NCBI RefSeq assembly: GCF_009834875.1
Contig: NZ_WVHT01000004.1
Location: 372,001 to 436,000, forward strand
Length of the DNA: 64,000 nucleotides
Direction of reading: 5' to 3'
Source: Hufsiella arboris
Lineage (GTDB): Bacteria; Bacteroidota; Bacteroidia; Sphingobacteriales; Sphingobacteriaceae
Part shown: positions 36,260-45,920 of the stretch, piece after piece
Position numbering within the stretch: position 1 is the stretch's first letter
Layout: each line of letters begins with the position of its first letter
Notes under the pieces: generated by a model
Told to the model about the DNA's origin: nothing
The model's database searches: none
Seen by the model: only the letters and a program-made list of their open reading frames with translations
Made by a program: the position numbers and the translations under genes

Positions 36260-36784
36260 ATGATTGCACAATTTTCAAAAGTCCTATTATATTGTTACAT
36301 ACTTTTCAATATTCTCATCACCGGAAACGCGTTTGCCGCTAACCGCCACCCGCTTCATGTAAGTACTACCGATATAAGTTATAATAAGCAGGATAACAAG
36401 ATCGAAGTTATTTGCACCGTTTTTACTGATGACTTCGAGACTGCCTTAGCTAAACAATATCATGTTAAAACCGATCTGACGAAGCCTGATATGCACAAGG
36501 CAATGGATGCATTGATCAAAAATTACCTGAACGAAAACGTAAGACTAAAAACGCAGAAAGGTACACTGGCATTAAACTATGTCGGCTATGAGATTAACCG
36601 GGAGGCGGTGAACGTGTACTTCGAGTCGAGCGCCACTGAGATTCCGAAAAGGATCGACGCGCAAGTAAGCATTTTGCATAACCTGTTCGACGATCAGATG
36701 AATATTGTGCACATGACTGTTAACGGCGTACGCAAAAGCACGAAATTGGATTTTCCGGATAAAACTGTTTCGCAGATATTTTAA
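36260..36784 (+). CDS. DUF6702-like exported protein
   Basis: 174 residues with a signal peptide (hydrophobic ~7-27, cleavage near AFAANRHP). The mature part begins HPLHVSTTDISYNKQDNKIE, a pattern I associate with the DUF6702 family, which sits next to M1 peptidase and HupE genes in Bacteroidota. The function is unknown. It is divergent from hupE across a 64-bp region that must hold both promoters. Confidence 0.7.
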   Translation: MIAQFSKVLLYCYILFNILITGNAFAANRHPLHVSTTDISYNKQDNKIEVICTVFTDDFETALAKQYHVKTDLTKPDMHKAMDALIKNYLNENVRLKTQKGTLALNYVGYEINREAVNVYFESSATEIPKRIDAQVSILHNLFDDQMNIVHMTVNGVRKSTKLDFPDKTVSQIF

Positions 36785-36957
36785 CAGAGATGACGCGTAC
36801 AGGTTTGTCATTTCAAAAGAGGCGCGACTGCGAAGTTTAACTTAACACCAAAAATTACCTGCTTGCTCAAGCAAGGTTTTGTTTCTTTCCATCGATTGCG
36901 AAAGAAATGCCCTGTCGGCATCAGGCATGAAAACTTATTAAGAATTCATTATTCCGC

Positions 36958-37707
36958 TTACTTTTTCCATGCGAACTCCGCGTAACACTTTTTAATATAG
37001 GCAAGCACATCATAATCCGACATCGTTTTTAAACCATTTACCGATGGCCGGTATCGATCCATAAACACCTTTAAGGAATCACTTTTCAGGCCGGTCAACT
37101 GGCTTACCTTTTTCTCATTAAAGCGCTGAAGTGCGTAATTCTGTTCTTCGTTAGCCAGCAAAGTCTTTTTAAATTTTGCTTTCGGATCGGAAGCAGGGAA
37201 GAAAATCCCGGCAATTGAAAGAAGATTAACACTTAACAAGGAGCCGGTGCTGATCGTCGGTACCGGTTCAGGATTTTTGTCCGGATAAGGGGAACGTGTA
37301 ATAAACATATCTTTCAGGCCCGGCGATTTATAGTCAAATCCGGCGGCGTTCTCCTCGCGGTTCCTGATTGAATCCTGTTTAAAGTTTCGTTCGCGGTTTA
37401 CCTGGACATCTTTAAGCATAAGCGATTGCGGTTCAAGCAAGATAGTGACAGGGCCGGATCCGGCAGACTTAACTTTTATCAGCGTTGGTTTGTAGCCAAG
37501 GCATGAAACGCGAACAGTATCGCCCTCCAAAACATTATTTAGCGTAAAAGCACCCATTGAGGAGCTAATCACTGAACTTTTATGCGTACGAACCAGTGCG
37601 TTCTCAACCGGTTGATTATTGATCTTGTTCAGGACAACACCTCGTATGCTTTGGCCGAAACAACTCATACTTCCAAGAATGGCCAGTATGGTTATAAGAT
37701 ATCTCAT
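36958..37707 (-). CDS. CarboxypepD_reg-like exported protein
   Basis: 249 residues: a signal peptide (MRYLITILAILGSMSCFGQ), then a CarboxypepD_reg-like beta-sandwich at ~20-95 (IRGVVLNKINNQPVENALV, TFT-like core, VRVSCLGYKPTLIKV). The C-terminal ~150 residues are helical and basic. This is the stand-alone form, not a TonB receptor plug. Its role is unknown; it is third after the CHU_C protein and PorP/SprF genes on the same strand and may assist surface assembly. Confidence 0.75.
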   Translation of the reverse strand: MRYLITILAILGSMSCFGQSIRGVVLNKINNQPVENALVRTHKSSVISSSMGAFTLNNVLEGDTVRVSCLGYKPTLIKVKSAGSGPVTILLEPQSLMLKDVQVNRERNFKQDSIRNREENAAGFDYKSPGLKDMFITRSPYPDKNPEPVPTISTGSLLSVNLLSIAGIFFPASDPKAKFKKTLLANEEQNYALQRFNEKKVSQLTGLKSDSLKVFMDRYRPSVNGLKTMSDYDVLAYIKKCYAEFAWKK

Positions 37708-37820
37708 GCGCAGTCTTTGTTACGCAAAATAAATACCTTGTAACCGTTAAAACTAAAATTTAACAAGCTTTAACAACTAGACAAAGGCCGGCGCCAACTC
37801 TCTACAGCTACTTACTACAA

Positions 37821-38720
37821 TCAAAAGGCCTTCACTCTTAAACCTATTTCAAAAGTACCGTTTGAAACATTGGTCATAGCCGAAGTATTAGAGCTGTAAA
37901 GTCCCAGTATGGAAAGTCGTTTCTTAAAATTCATTCCTACCCCGAAGCTTGCATTTTTCGTACTGTGATACATTGCCTGGAAGTTTAAAGTATTGTTCAG
38001 AAACGAAAGGTTAGCGCCTGCATCGATAATCGCGTCGTAGTTTTTCACACCGCGAACGACTACTTTGGGTTCCAGTTCCATGCCACCTACGGTATTTTTG
38101 TCAAGCGTCAGTCGGTAGCTGGCCGCTCCCATCCAGGTAGCCCGGTCAATCTCATTGCGACTGTTATCGTCCGTATTAAAGAAACTTTTCAGATTGGGCA
38201 AGGCCGCCTGTACCCTTAAGCGGTTCCCGGTGTAGGCTAAGCCAAAATCTCCGTCCAGGTAAGTACCCTGGTTGTTGTAATTGGCGATTGATACATCCGT
38301 CAGATCTCCGTCGACGTCCCTGTAATTTATCCGCTGATCCATCACACCCAGCGACAGTCCGAAACTCAGCCGATCGTTGTTCCCGCTAAGAGGAAGATGG
38401 TAAGCGTAACTGGCTACAGCCCTGGTTCGCCGCATCAGGCCCGAATGGTCATTGTTCAAACTCACTCCCAGACCCATCCGCTTGCTGCTTCCCCAATCCG
38501 CCGTAAGCGACTGAAGACTCGGAGCTCCCGGGATATTGCTCCATTGCTGCCGGTAAATTCCGCCGATGTTTAATTCGTTTTCCATTCCGGCAAAAGCCGG
38601 ATTCGCCAGGTATTGGTTCTGGAAATACATTGCCCCTAAAGGGTTCAGCTGTGCATGGCTTTTATAACTGCTTATTATTAACACAGCAATTACTATGATT
38701 CTTGTTTTTATCTTTTGCAT
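37821..38720 (-). CDS. PorP/SprF-family type IX secretion protein
   Basis: A 299-residue outer-membrane beta-barrel-like protein. Signal peptide to SHAQ, then the family hallmark AQLNPLGAMYFQNQYLANPAFAGM and IGGIYRQQWSNIPGAP, and a C-terminal aromatic barrel end (FEIGLRVKAF). PorP/SprF proteins help attach or present specific type IX cargo at the cell surface. It lies 81 bp downstream of a giant CHU_C protein, the usual cargo-plus-SprF pairing, so it is probably dedicated to that adhesin. Confidence 0.9.
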   Translation of the reverse strand: MQKIKTRIIVIAVLIISSYKSHAQLNPLGAMYFQNQYLANPAFAGMENELNIGGIYRQQWSNIPGAPSLQSLTADWGSSKRMGLGVSLNNDHSGLMRRTRAVASYAYHLPLSGNNDRLSFGLSLGVMDQRINYRDVDGDLTDVSIANYNNQGTYLDGDFGLAYTGNRLRVQAALPNLKSFFNTDDNSRNEIDRATWMGAASYRLTLDKNTVGGMELEPKVVVRGVKNYDAIIDAGANLSFLNNTLNFQAMYHSTKNASFGVGMNFKKRLSILGLYSSNTSAMTNVSNGTFEIGLRVKAF

Positions 38721-38730
38721 CCGATTTTTC

Positions 38731-38791
38731 TTACTACTTACTACTTACTACTTGATATTAGCTATTTAATAGTAGCTACTTACTACTAGCT
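38731..38791. repeat. TTACTAC-type simple tandem repeat
   Basis: A heptamer tract, TTACTACTTACTACTTACTA and following, at 38731-38753 is followed by an inverted echo (TAGTAGCTACTTACTACTAG) at 38770-38789, in the gap between the adhesin and porP genes. A shorter CTACTTACTAC occurs beyond the other end of porP (~37809). Confidence 0.7.
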
Positions 38792-38801
38792 GCGTCCTTT
38801 C

Positions 38802-41800
38802 CTATCTGCTATCCCTCACAATGGTGATATATCCCTTAAATTTTCCGATTTCCTGGCCGAATTCGAGGACATAATAGTAGGTTCCCTCTGACAGCGGAGC
38901 TCCGTTGAACGATCCGTCCCATGTATTATCATAGCCTTTTTTGCTGTAAACCACTCTTCCTGCACCGTCGAAAATTTTTACCTGGTTATCCGGATACAAG
39001 TCGATATTGCGAACAACCCAGACATCGTTCTTACCATCATTGTTTGGTGTGAGAATATTAGTAGCATCAAGCTGGTAATCTTTTTTCACTTCCAGGGTAA
39101 AGCTCCGGCTGCTGCTACAACCGTTTTCGTTGGTAGCCGTTACAGTGTAAGTGGTAGTTTGAGCGGGACGAACGGTCAGGACTGATGTATTTTGCCCACT
39201 TATGGTTCCTTCGGTTGAACTCCACTGGTAGCTGATTCCATTATTGCTTGAGGCCCTGAGAACAGCCGACGCTCCCTTACTGATGCTGTTGCCTTTATCG
39301 CTTTCAATAGTCGCTTCAGGTAATGCATAAATCGTCAGAGTTCCCGGCTGATAACTGAACGTGTAATTCGCCGACTCTGCTCCTTCCGCCTGAATGGAAT
39401 AAGTGCCTGCCGCAGAATTTCGTGTTGCAGCAGTATGCAGATTCGCCTGTTTGGTAAATGCAGCGCTGGTTTCGCCGGAGGCCAGTCCGGAATAATTCGT
39501 TTTAAACACAGGGTTCACATCACCATAACAACGGCTTGCATTCTGAACAGCGATGGTCACAGCCGCTTTGTTTATTATTAACTTCCCGTCGACAAAAATG
39601 ATCGTATAATCACCAGAACTCAACCCCTGCGGAACGATCGTATATGTGCCAGAGTTCCTTGCGCCCTGAGACGTTCCGCTGTAATCCAGTTTACCGGATA
39701 ATGCGGCTTCCGAATCGCCGGCTCTGAAACCAGTGTAGGTCACACCGTTGCCACCTGCAAAAGCTGTCGCGTCATACGCCCTGGCCGCATCCCTCGCCTG
39801 AACAACCAGGTTTGCTTTGGTAATGGATAAGTCTGCACCGGAGTATACCAGTGTATAGTTACCATTCAGCGCCAGCGTACCTTGCTTTATTGCGTAGCTT
39901 CCAGAGTGTTCACCCGCTGCTCTTGTCAGCGATCCGATGAAGCTGTCGCCGGTTACCAGCGATGGACTGAATGTGTATGTCAAAGCAGGCTCTGCATTGC
40001 CGTAAGTTTTGCTTTGGGCATTTGCAGTAACGGTGATAATTTTAGGGTTAATAACAAGGGTTTGCACAACAGCGGCAGCCGGGTTAAACGCATTACTTCC
40101 CGGCTGATTTGCCGTAATGATTACACTACCGGCTTTATGGATGGTCGCCACATCTCCGCTGATCGAAACAACGGAAGGGTCACTGCTGGCGAACTCTGGC
40201 AGCAGGCCTGAAGACACCGTAGCTGAAAGCATGAACGGAGCATCTCCGTAGCTCTTATCAGCGAGCAGCGCAAACGAAATAAGCTGGTCGGCTTTGGGTC
40301 TTGCACTAACATCAGCGGTATAATCGCTTTCATTACCTGCCTGATCGACTGCCGTAATTCTATAAAAATATAAGGTTCCGTTGATCAGCCCGGGATGAGT
40401 AAATGTAAGCACCGATGCATCAACCGTTTGCAGTAGTGTGACCGGGTTGGCTGCAGTACCTCCATAAATACGGTACTCATGTATATCACTTTCCGGGTTG
40501 GCATTCCAGCTAACGGTATTTAGCGCATCACCTGGTACCGCCGCCAGGCCGGCAGGCGGAATCGGGGCAATACCGTCGACTTTTATGCCTGTTTGTACAC
40601 TTCCGCTTATAATGGCGTCATTTCCCGCGGCATCTTTAATCGAACCACCGTTCAAACTAAAAGGTCCTGCAAAAATTCCATCATCGTCAAAATCACCGGT
40701 TTGGACAGCATAACGATAGACCAGTTCATTGGTACCACTACCCGAATAATAAGCAGCCTGGTAAGTCCTGCTGCCAACCACAAACTTCAAGGACGGAGTT
40801 CCGCCTGCCGTGTTAACCGCTATATTCTCCGAATACCTGATATGAAGATCAACATTCTCACCAATCTTGTAAGGCCCGTTTCCCGACGGTATAATTGCAT
40901 TGGTTGGGAAAGGCGCGACACCATCAACAATGATTATCGCCTGTCCACCTGCCGAATTGGCGCTGTACAAGGCCGGAAGAGTTAATATCGCGTCATCATT
41001 ATTGAAATTCCTTATCGTTCCGCCGTTTAATGATAAGGCTGAGGTGGATTGATATTCGAGGTCGGACGACACATCTCCTGGCTGTACCGTATACGTGAAA
41101 ATAAGCGTATTGCTGCCGCTTCCTGACGTATAGCTTGCACTGCGGTCGGTTGTACCCGTTTCCATCAATAATCCCGGCCGACCAGCAGCTAAATCAACAT
41201 TTACCGGCTGGTCAAATTTTACGCTGACGGTTATCGCATCATCAATCTTATAAGTGCCGTCAGAAGTAACAAATGATGCTGTGGTTATTTTGGGAGCAAC
41301 ACTATTTACTGTAATAGTGATAATTTGGGTCGCCGTTTTATTGCCTCCGGGTCCGGTTAAGCCTAAGTCATTCGCCGTTATCTGTAAGGACGCCGATCCA
41401 TAGTAACCGGCTGACGGAGTAAATGAGGCGCCATTAAGCGCAACGTTAATGTCAGCTAAGGTACCCTCAACAGTCATCGTTACATCACCGAAACCTGTGC
41501 CGGCGATAAATGACAAACCAGCCGTACCTGATAATGAAACTGTTCCGTTTGTGGCTGTCAAACTAAGTTGCTCAAACCCTGAACCGCCGTCCGGGTCGCT
41601 TATGCTGATCAAGTTTGCATCTGCCGTTTGAAACGTCAATACTGCATCCTGAGAAATCGTTTGAGCAGATGGCGCTGTGATCAGCGGACTATCATTTACG
41701 TCAGAAACGCCGATGTCGTGTGTAGCAGCGGCGCTGTTATCAATACCATCATTTACGATAAATGAAATTGTCCTGGTATTAGTCGCCGGAGTTTCAGACG

Positions 41801-42941
41801 TATTCGTATAGCTGATGGATCGAAGTGCTGATTGCCATTGAGCCGTCGTAGCCGTAGCGCCAGCGGATGCCAAAATTAGCTCGCCGGTAGCGGAGTTAAA
41901 ACTGCCGGAAATATTCCCCATCGTGAGACCATCGTTGACGAATGCAAGAATATCCTCTCCTGAATTAAAATTTCCGGTAATAGAAACATTAGCTGAGGAA
42001 AGCGTGCTATTATCGTCATCACTAACGGTTATCGTGTTATCAATCGTCACCGGAACAGACACGCTGTTGTCGCCTTCGGTAAACGATGTAACGCTTGTGC
42101 CGGTTGTTATAACGGGTTGATTATTCACCCGCTCCACCACCAGCGTGTATTTCTTGACCGTTACATTATCATTAGCGGTCACTTCCACCTCGATAGTATT
42201 GGTTCCGTAACTCAAAGCTACAGACGTTGAACTCCCACTGCTTGCGACCGTCCCGTTAACAGTGAAGGTCGAAGTCATGTCTTCCAGCACCGGTGTAACA
42301 TCAATACTATTAATATCTCCGGGCACCGTGGCAGTATAATTAACTACTGTTTTATCAAAAACCGGCGACAATGTTCCTTCACTTATTCCGAGGCCGGACA
42401 GGTTAGTGTTCAAAATAGGCGCAATAGATCCTGAACCGGAAAAATTTAATGTAAAATCTGTATTCGCATTGGAGTAGTTTACAGCCAGGATAATGTATAT
42501 CGAACCTACCTGCGTTGGATTTACCGTTCCTGATGCACCGCGAGCGGGCTGGATATCGCAGATCGCCGGTGGTAAATTATCCATCTTTGCTGCGCATATC
42601 TCGGCGATTGTGCGCCCGGGAGCGAAAGGCCCCCAAACTGCCCAGTCTGTATCCGTGCCGGCGGTGTTATCAAGCGCCATCTGGATACTTCCGGCAGAGC
42701 TGGCGACCACATACATCCAGGTAGCATATTGACTTCCGACATTTATCGGAAGGTTATATCCGTCCATACAGCCAAGCGTATATCCTTTATCAGTAAATTT
42801 ATTAGCAATGTGCGACGCAGTTACATTGGTACTGCTTGTCAGCTGAAAAGCGCCGTCACACAAACCCTGTGCTTGTAATGACAGAACAGTGCCAAATGCA
42901 GCCGCGAAGGCAAAGAAAAACCTTAAGTAAAATTTTATCAT
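38802..42941 (-). CDS. Giant multidomain surface protein with CHU_C type IX sorting domain
   Basis: 1379 residues. A signal peptide (to LQAQ) is followed by a ~160-residue N-terminal domain, a cadherin-like beta-sandwich (LSGLGISEGTLSPVFD, ~185-270), and Ig/cadherin-like repeats to ~800. An FN3-like domain (IPPAGLAAVPGDALNTVSWN) and about three MBG-type domains (ITVTANAQSKTYGNAEP and relatives, ~925-1180) come next, then an Ig-like segment. The C-terminal ~85 residues are a CHU_C/type B sorting domain (NILTPNNDGKNDVWVV, LSEGTYYYVLEFG). It is probably exported by the type IX system and held at the surface as an adhesin or stalk protein. Confidence 0.93.
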   Translation of the reverse strand: MIKFYLRFFFAFAAAFGTVLSLQAQGLCDGAFQLTSSTNVTASHIANKFTDKGYTLGCMDGYNLPINVGSQYATWMYVVASSAGSIQMALDNTAGTDTDWAVWGPFAPGRTIAEICAAKMDNLPPAICDIQPARGASGTVNPTQVGSIYIILAVNYSNANTDFTLNFSGSGSIAPILNTNLSGLGISEGTLSPVFDKTVVNYTATVPGDINSIDVTPVLEDMTSTFTVNGTVASSGSSTSVALSYGTNTIEVEVTANDNVTVKKYTLVVERVNNQPVITTGTSVTSFTEGDNSVSVPVTIDNTITVSDDDNSTLSSANVSITGNFNSGEDILAFVNDGLTMGNISGSFNSATGELILASAGATATTAQWQSALRSISYTNTSETPATNTRTISFIVNDGIDNSAAATHDIGVSDVNDSPLITAPSAQTISQDAVLTFQTADANLISISDPDGGSGFEQLSLTATNGTVSLSGTAGLSFIAGTGFGDVTMTVEGTLADINVALNGASFTPSAGYYGSASLQITANDLGLTGPGGNKTATQIITITVNSVAPKITTASFVTSDGTYKIDDAITVSVKFDQPVNVDLAAGRPGLLMETGTTDRSASYTSGSGSNTLIFTYTVQPGDVSSDLEYQSTSALSLNGGTIRNFNNDDAILTLPALYSANSAGGQAIIIVDGVAPFPTNAIIPSGNGPYKIGENVDLHIRYSENIAVNTAGGTPSLKFVVGSRTYQAAYYSGSGTNELVYRYAVQTGDFDDDGIFAGPFSLNGGSIKDAAGNDAIISGSVQTGIKVDGIAPIPPAGLAAVPGDALNTVSWNANPESDIHEYRIYGGTAANPVTLLQTVDASVLTFTHPGLINGTLYFYRITAVDQAGNESDYTADVSARPKADQLISFALLADKSYGDAPFMLSATVSSGLLPEFASSDPSVVSISGDVATIHKAGSVIITANQPGSNAFNPAAAVVQTLVINPKIITVTANAQSKTYGNAEPALTYTFSPSLVTGDSFIGSLTRAAGEHSGSYAIKQGTLALNGNYTLVYSGADLSITKANLVVQARDAARAYDATAFAGGNGVTYTGFRAGDSEAALSGKLDYSGTSQGARNSGTYTIVPQGLSSGDYTIIFVDGKLIINKAAVTIAVQNASRCYGDVNPVFKTNYSGLASGETSAAFTKQANLHTAATRNSAAGTYSIQAEGAESANYTFSYQPGTLTIYALPEATIESDKGNSISKGASAVLRASSNNGISYQWSSTEGTISGQNTSVLTVRPAQTTTYTVTATNENGCSSSRSFTLEVKKDYQLDATNILTPNNDGKNDVWVVRNIDLYPDNQVKIFDGAGRVVYSKKGYDNTWDGSFNGAPLSEGTYYYVLEFGQEIGKFKGYITIVRDSR

Positions 42942-43114
42942 AACCGTAGTTTAAAACCCACCACGGACGTTCAAACTTGCGTAAGAACTAAAGACATGTC
43001 TATAGGAGACGAGAGAGCAAAACCGAATAAAAATTTATCCCGGCAATAATTTATATCGCGAAAGTAATTTAATATATGAATAAGTGAGAAATAATGATTT
43101 CAACAATCGACAAA

Positions 43115-43133
43115 TTTCCCACAATATGGGAAA
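43115..43133. promoter_or_regulatory. Inverted repeat upstream of the adhesin gene
   Basis: TTTCCCA-CAATA-TGGGAAA, a perfect 7-bp inverted pair, about 175 bp upstream of the adhesin start. On the plus strand it is followed by CTTTTTG, so it could be a terminator for an unseen short transcript or a regulator site. The rest of 42942-43297 shows no gene. Confidence 0.35.
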
Positions 43134-43297
43134 CTTTTTGAAGACAAAAATTGACGCTATATAAAGAGTCGGCGCTTAATCAAGGCTCCTGTCACCCTCA
43201 AGCGGTTATGCCGGGCAAGCGTCAATTTAATCTTTGAGGCACTCTAGTTTACTCGTTCTTTCTCAATTTAATTTAACTGCTCTAATATACTTTTCAA

Positions 43298-43745
43298 ATA
43301 AGGAGGTTCTTCAAGACTGGCTCGCTGGCCGGTCGGCATTACGTTCGCTTTCGTCTATGCTTCGAGTGCCTCAGTATGACGAAAGCCTAAGGCTGGCGAA
43401 AGGGCTTTTGGGTCAGTCTGAGGCTCTCGAAGACTGTGTATCAGGCCGTGGGTATCACGTTCGCTTCCTCTATACTTCGAATGCCTCAGCACGACGAAGC
43501 TTAAGGCTGGCTAAAGGGCGTTTGGGTCAGTCTGAGGCTCTCGAAGACTATGCGTCAGGCCGTGGGCATTACGTTCGATTTCTTTATACTTCGAGTGCCT
43601 CAGCACGACGAAAGCTTAAGGCTGGCTAAGGGCGTCTGTGTCAGTCTGAGGCTCTCGAAGACTGTGCGTCAGGTCGTGGGCATTATGTTCGCATTTTCTA
43701 TTCTTCTCTGCCCACCGGCGGAGAGTGCCTCAGACTGACAAAAGC
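43298..43745. repeat. Tandem ~114-bp repeats, REP-like subfamily A (four copies)
   Basis: Four head-to-tail units; the copies at 43412, 43526 and 43640 are exactly 114 bp apart and an older, diverged one begins near 43298. Each unit holds an inverted pair, GTCAGTCTGAGGCTCTCGAAG and a copy ending CTTCGAGTGCCTCAGCACGAC, ~45 bp apart, so each transcript could fold into a long hairpin. Reading frames across it arise from repeat periodicity (114 is divisible by 3) and are not taken as genes. Confidence 0.9.
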
Positions 43746-43923
43746 CATCACCCTCAAAATGGCTATAAATTGCTATTTCAATATTATTTACTTACCAATA
43801 ACTTGCATCATTGCTCGCAAGAAGTGCATATTCATCCGAAGCATAAAAATTTCCCCGATACGCAGCCATTACCGCCCAGGCATTTTTAACGTCTTGATTC
43901 ACAGTTTATCTAATCAGCATGTC

Positions 43924-44277
43924 ATGATCATTAAAATATATAAGCAGCTGTTTATAAAATGTCTTTTATGTGCTGCATTTTTTATATGCCTTTCCTCCTG
44001 CTATTCCGTACGTATCATCAGCAGGGACGGCGTGCCTCAACCGGATTACACCAATAACTCCCCGGACTTTTACAAGAATAAAATGGTTCTTGTAATCGAC
44101 ACAACCATCCGGCTGAAGGTTCATGAAGGAGATTTCAGCCTGATAAAAGGCTGCTCCACCCAGGGGTTTTACGCATTGGAATACCGCATGACTTTTGGCG
44201 ATGTCCTGGTCAGCGGTATTACCTTTGGAAAAGTGCGGAAAGTACGGGTTAAATACGTTTGTATAAAAGAAAATTAG
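43924..44277 (+). CDS. Bor-like lipoprotein
   Basis: 117 residues from the ATG at 43924; the frame is open further upstream but that part is low-quality sequence, while this start gives a clean signal (IYKQLFIKCLLCAAFFICLSSC) with a lipobox ending at the cysteine. The mature part has a KGC...VSGITFGKVRKVRVKYVC pattern resembling phage lambda Bor/Iss serum-resistance lipoproteins (cysteine pair at the same relative places). The resemblance is moderate. It ends 2 bp before the FAD oxidase gene, so they are probably co-transcribed. Confidence 0.6.
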   Translation: MIIKIYKQLFIKCLLCAAFFICLSSCYSVRIISRDGVPQPDYTNNSPDFYKNKMVLVIDTTIRLKVHEGDFSLIKGCSTQGFYALEYRMTFGDVLVSGITFGKVRKVRVKYVCIKEN

Positions 44278-44279
44278 TC

Positions 44280-45890
44280 ATGGCAAGCACTATTAAACAA
44301 GCTATAGGAAGCTGGAATACGCTGCATGAAAACGGCCCGTTCCCAGCGAAGTTCCTGCACATCACCAGTTTAGAAACTAAAGCCAACATGCCGTCGGTCA
44401 TCGATAGGTATAACGATGCAACCATCGAAATCCGGAGATTGCTTAAAGAAGCAATGACTAAGGGCGAAGGCTTCCGAGCCATCGGTTCCAGGTGGTCGAT
44501 GTCGCATATCGCGCATCACCAGGACAATATGCAGGTGAATGCAAATATGAATATCAAGAAAGCCATGCAAGCTGACGAACTTCATCCCCAATCGGCATTT
44601 AAGCCTGAAAACCTTTTCTTTTTTCAATGCGGAAATGTGATCAAGGAGATCCACAATTTCTTAGCGGAGAATGGTAAGTCGCTTAAAGCAAGCGGCGCCA
44701 GTAATGGCCAAACCATCGCGGGCTGTGTTTCTACCGGGGTACACGGCTCAGCGTTAGATGTCGGTTCCGTGCAGGATTATGTGGTCGGCCTGAATTTGAT
44801 TATTGGGCCGGAACCTGATGATGTTGTCTATATCGAACGCCATTCAAAACCTGCTTTAACTGACCAGTTTGCCGCTAATATAAAATCCAGGATCATCAGG
44901 AACGATGACTTGTTCAATGCTGCACTGGTGAGCCTGGGCTCATTTGGTTTTATACATGGCGTAGTTGTCGAAGCTGAAGACCGGTTCCTACTGAAACGTT
45001 ACGTAAAACGGATCAGTAGTGTCCAGGCGCTCGAGCTGGCGGCATCCCTGAATTTCGGGGATTCCCCTTTTAAAATTCCTACGGAAACCGACGCCAACGG
45101 GAAAGGGATACGCCCCTACCACTATAAAGTATTCATCAACCCTTACGTCGATCAAAGCGAGTACGTTGTGGAGATGATTTACAAAAAGCCGTATCAGCCC
45201 GGCTATCCCGATCCGATTCCTGCCGTTAAAACTTCCATCTACCGCGATTTGATTTTGCTGTTTATTAAGATTGCTGAGAAATGGGATGGAACGATACCTA
45301 CGTTGATCAAGCTGCTGCAAAAATCCATTTTGCCGCCAGTAGACTTAGAGCTCACTGGAACCTTATACGAGATCTTTTGGGATGCTGGGTACCAGGGACC
45401 AGCGTTTGCCTGCTCGGTAGGCGTCGATCATAAGGATTCGCCAAAGGCACTGGACCTGTTAGTAAAACTCGCAAAAGAGGAAGGACCTATTCCCGGAATC
45501 TATGCTATGCGCTTTGTCAAACAATCACCCGCGACAATCGCGTTTACAAAATTCCCGGTCACCTGTATGATTGAGATTGACGGACTTCTGTGGGATGCCG
45601 GAAAGAATAATATGATTAGCCTTAAGCAGTTCTGCACCCGGATGATTGAAGTATTAAAAGCCAATAACATCCCATTCACCTTGCATTGGGGTAAAAATGC
45701 CGACTGGTCTTTTCCTGGTTTGGCGGGACATATGTATGGCGGCGCCGCTGAACAATGGAAAAAATTAAGGAGTGCTATCCTCTCGCCGGAAGCCGCCAAG
45801 CTTTTTTCCAATGATTTTTTAAAGGACCTGCATTTGGATGAGTACCTGGAAAATGAACCAACGGTTATCAGCCAACCTGTTATTGTGTGA
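44280..45890 (+). CDS. FAD-linked oxidase, sugar-lactone oxidase-like
   Basis: 536 residues. An N-terminal PCMH-type FAD domain shows GFRAIGSRWSMSHIA, GASNGQTIAGCVSTGVHGSA and LGSFGFIHGVVVEAE; the C-terminal half resembles the D-arabinono-/L-gulono-lactone oxidase cap, ending NADWSFPGLAGHMYGG. The histidine in TGVHGSA is where relatives attach FAD covalently or position it. The family oxidises aldonolactones or sugar alcohols; the substrate is unknown. ATG at 44280 is preferred to the ATG at 44259, which would overlap the upstream gene. Confidence 0.82.
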   Translation: MASTIKQAIGSWNTLHENGPFPAKFLHITSLETKANMPSVIDRYNDATIEIRRLLKEAMTKGEGFRAIGSRWSMSHIAHHQDNMQVNANMNIKKAMQADELHPQSAFKPENLFFFQCGNVIKEIHNFLAENGKSLKASGASNGQTIAGCVSTGVHGSALDVGSVQDYVVGLNLIIGPEPDDVVYIERHSKPALTDQFAANIKSRIIRNDDLFNAALVSLGSFGFIHGVVVEAEDRFLLKRYVKRISSVQALELAASLNFGDSPFKIPTETDANGKGIRPYHYKVFINPYVDQSEYVVEMIYKKPYQPGYPDPIPAVKTSIYRDLILLFIKIAEKWDGTIPTLIKLLQKSILPPVDLELTGTLYEIFWDAGYQGPAFACSVGVDHKDSPKALDLLVKLAKEEGPIPGIYAMRFVKQSPATIAFTKFPVTCMIEIDGLLWDAGKNNMISLKQFCTRMIEVLKANNIPFTLHWGKNADWSFPGLAGHMYGGAAEQWKKLRSAILSPEAAKLFSNDFLKDLHLDEYLENEPTVISQPVIV

Positions 45891-45920
45891 TAAAGCTAAA
45901 AACATACTGGCTATACCAAA

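Noticed and set aside
43234..43738. Protein-coding frames of 60-130 residues
   Set aside because: They arise because a 114-bp repeat keeps frame; the translation is a repeated basic peptide with no start signal or family.
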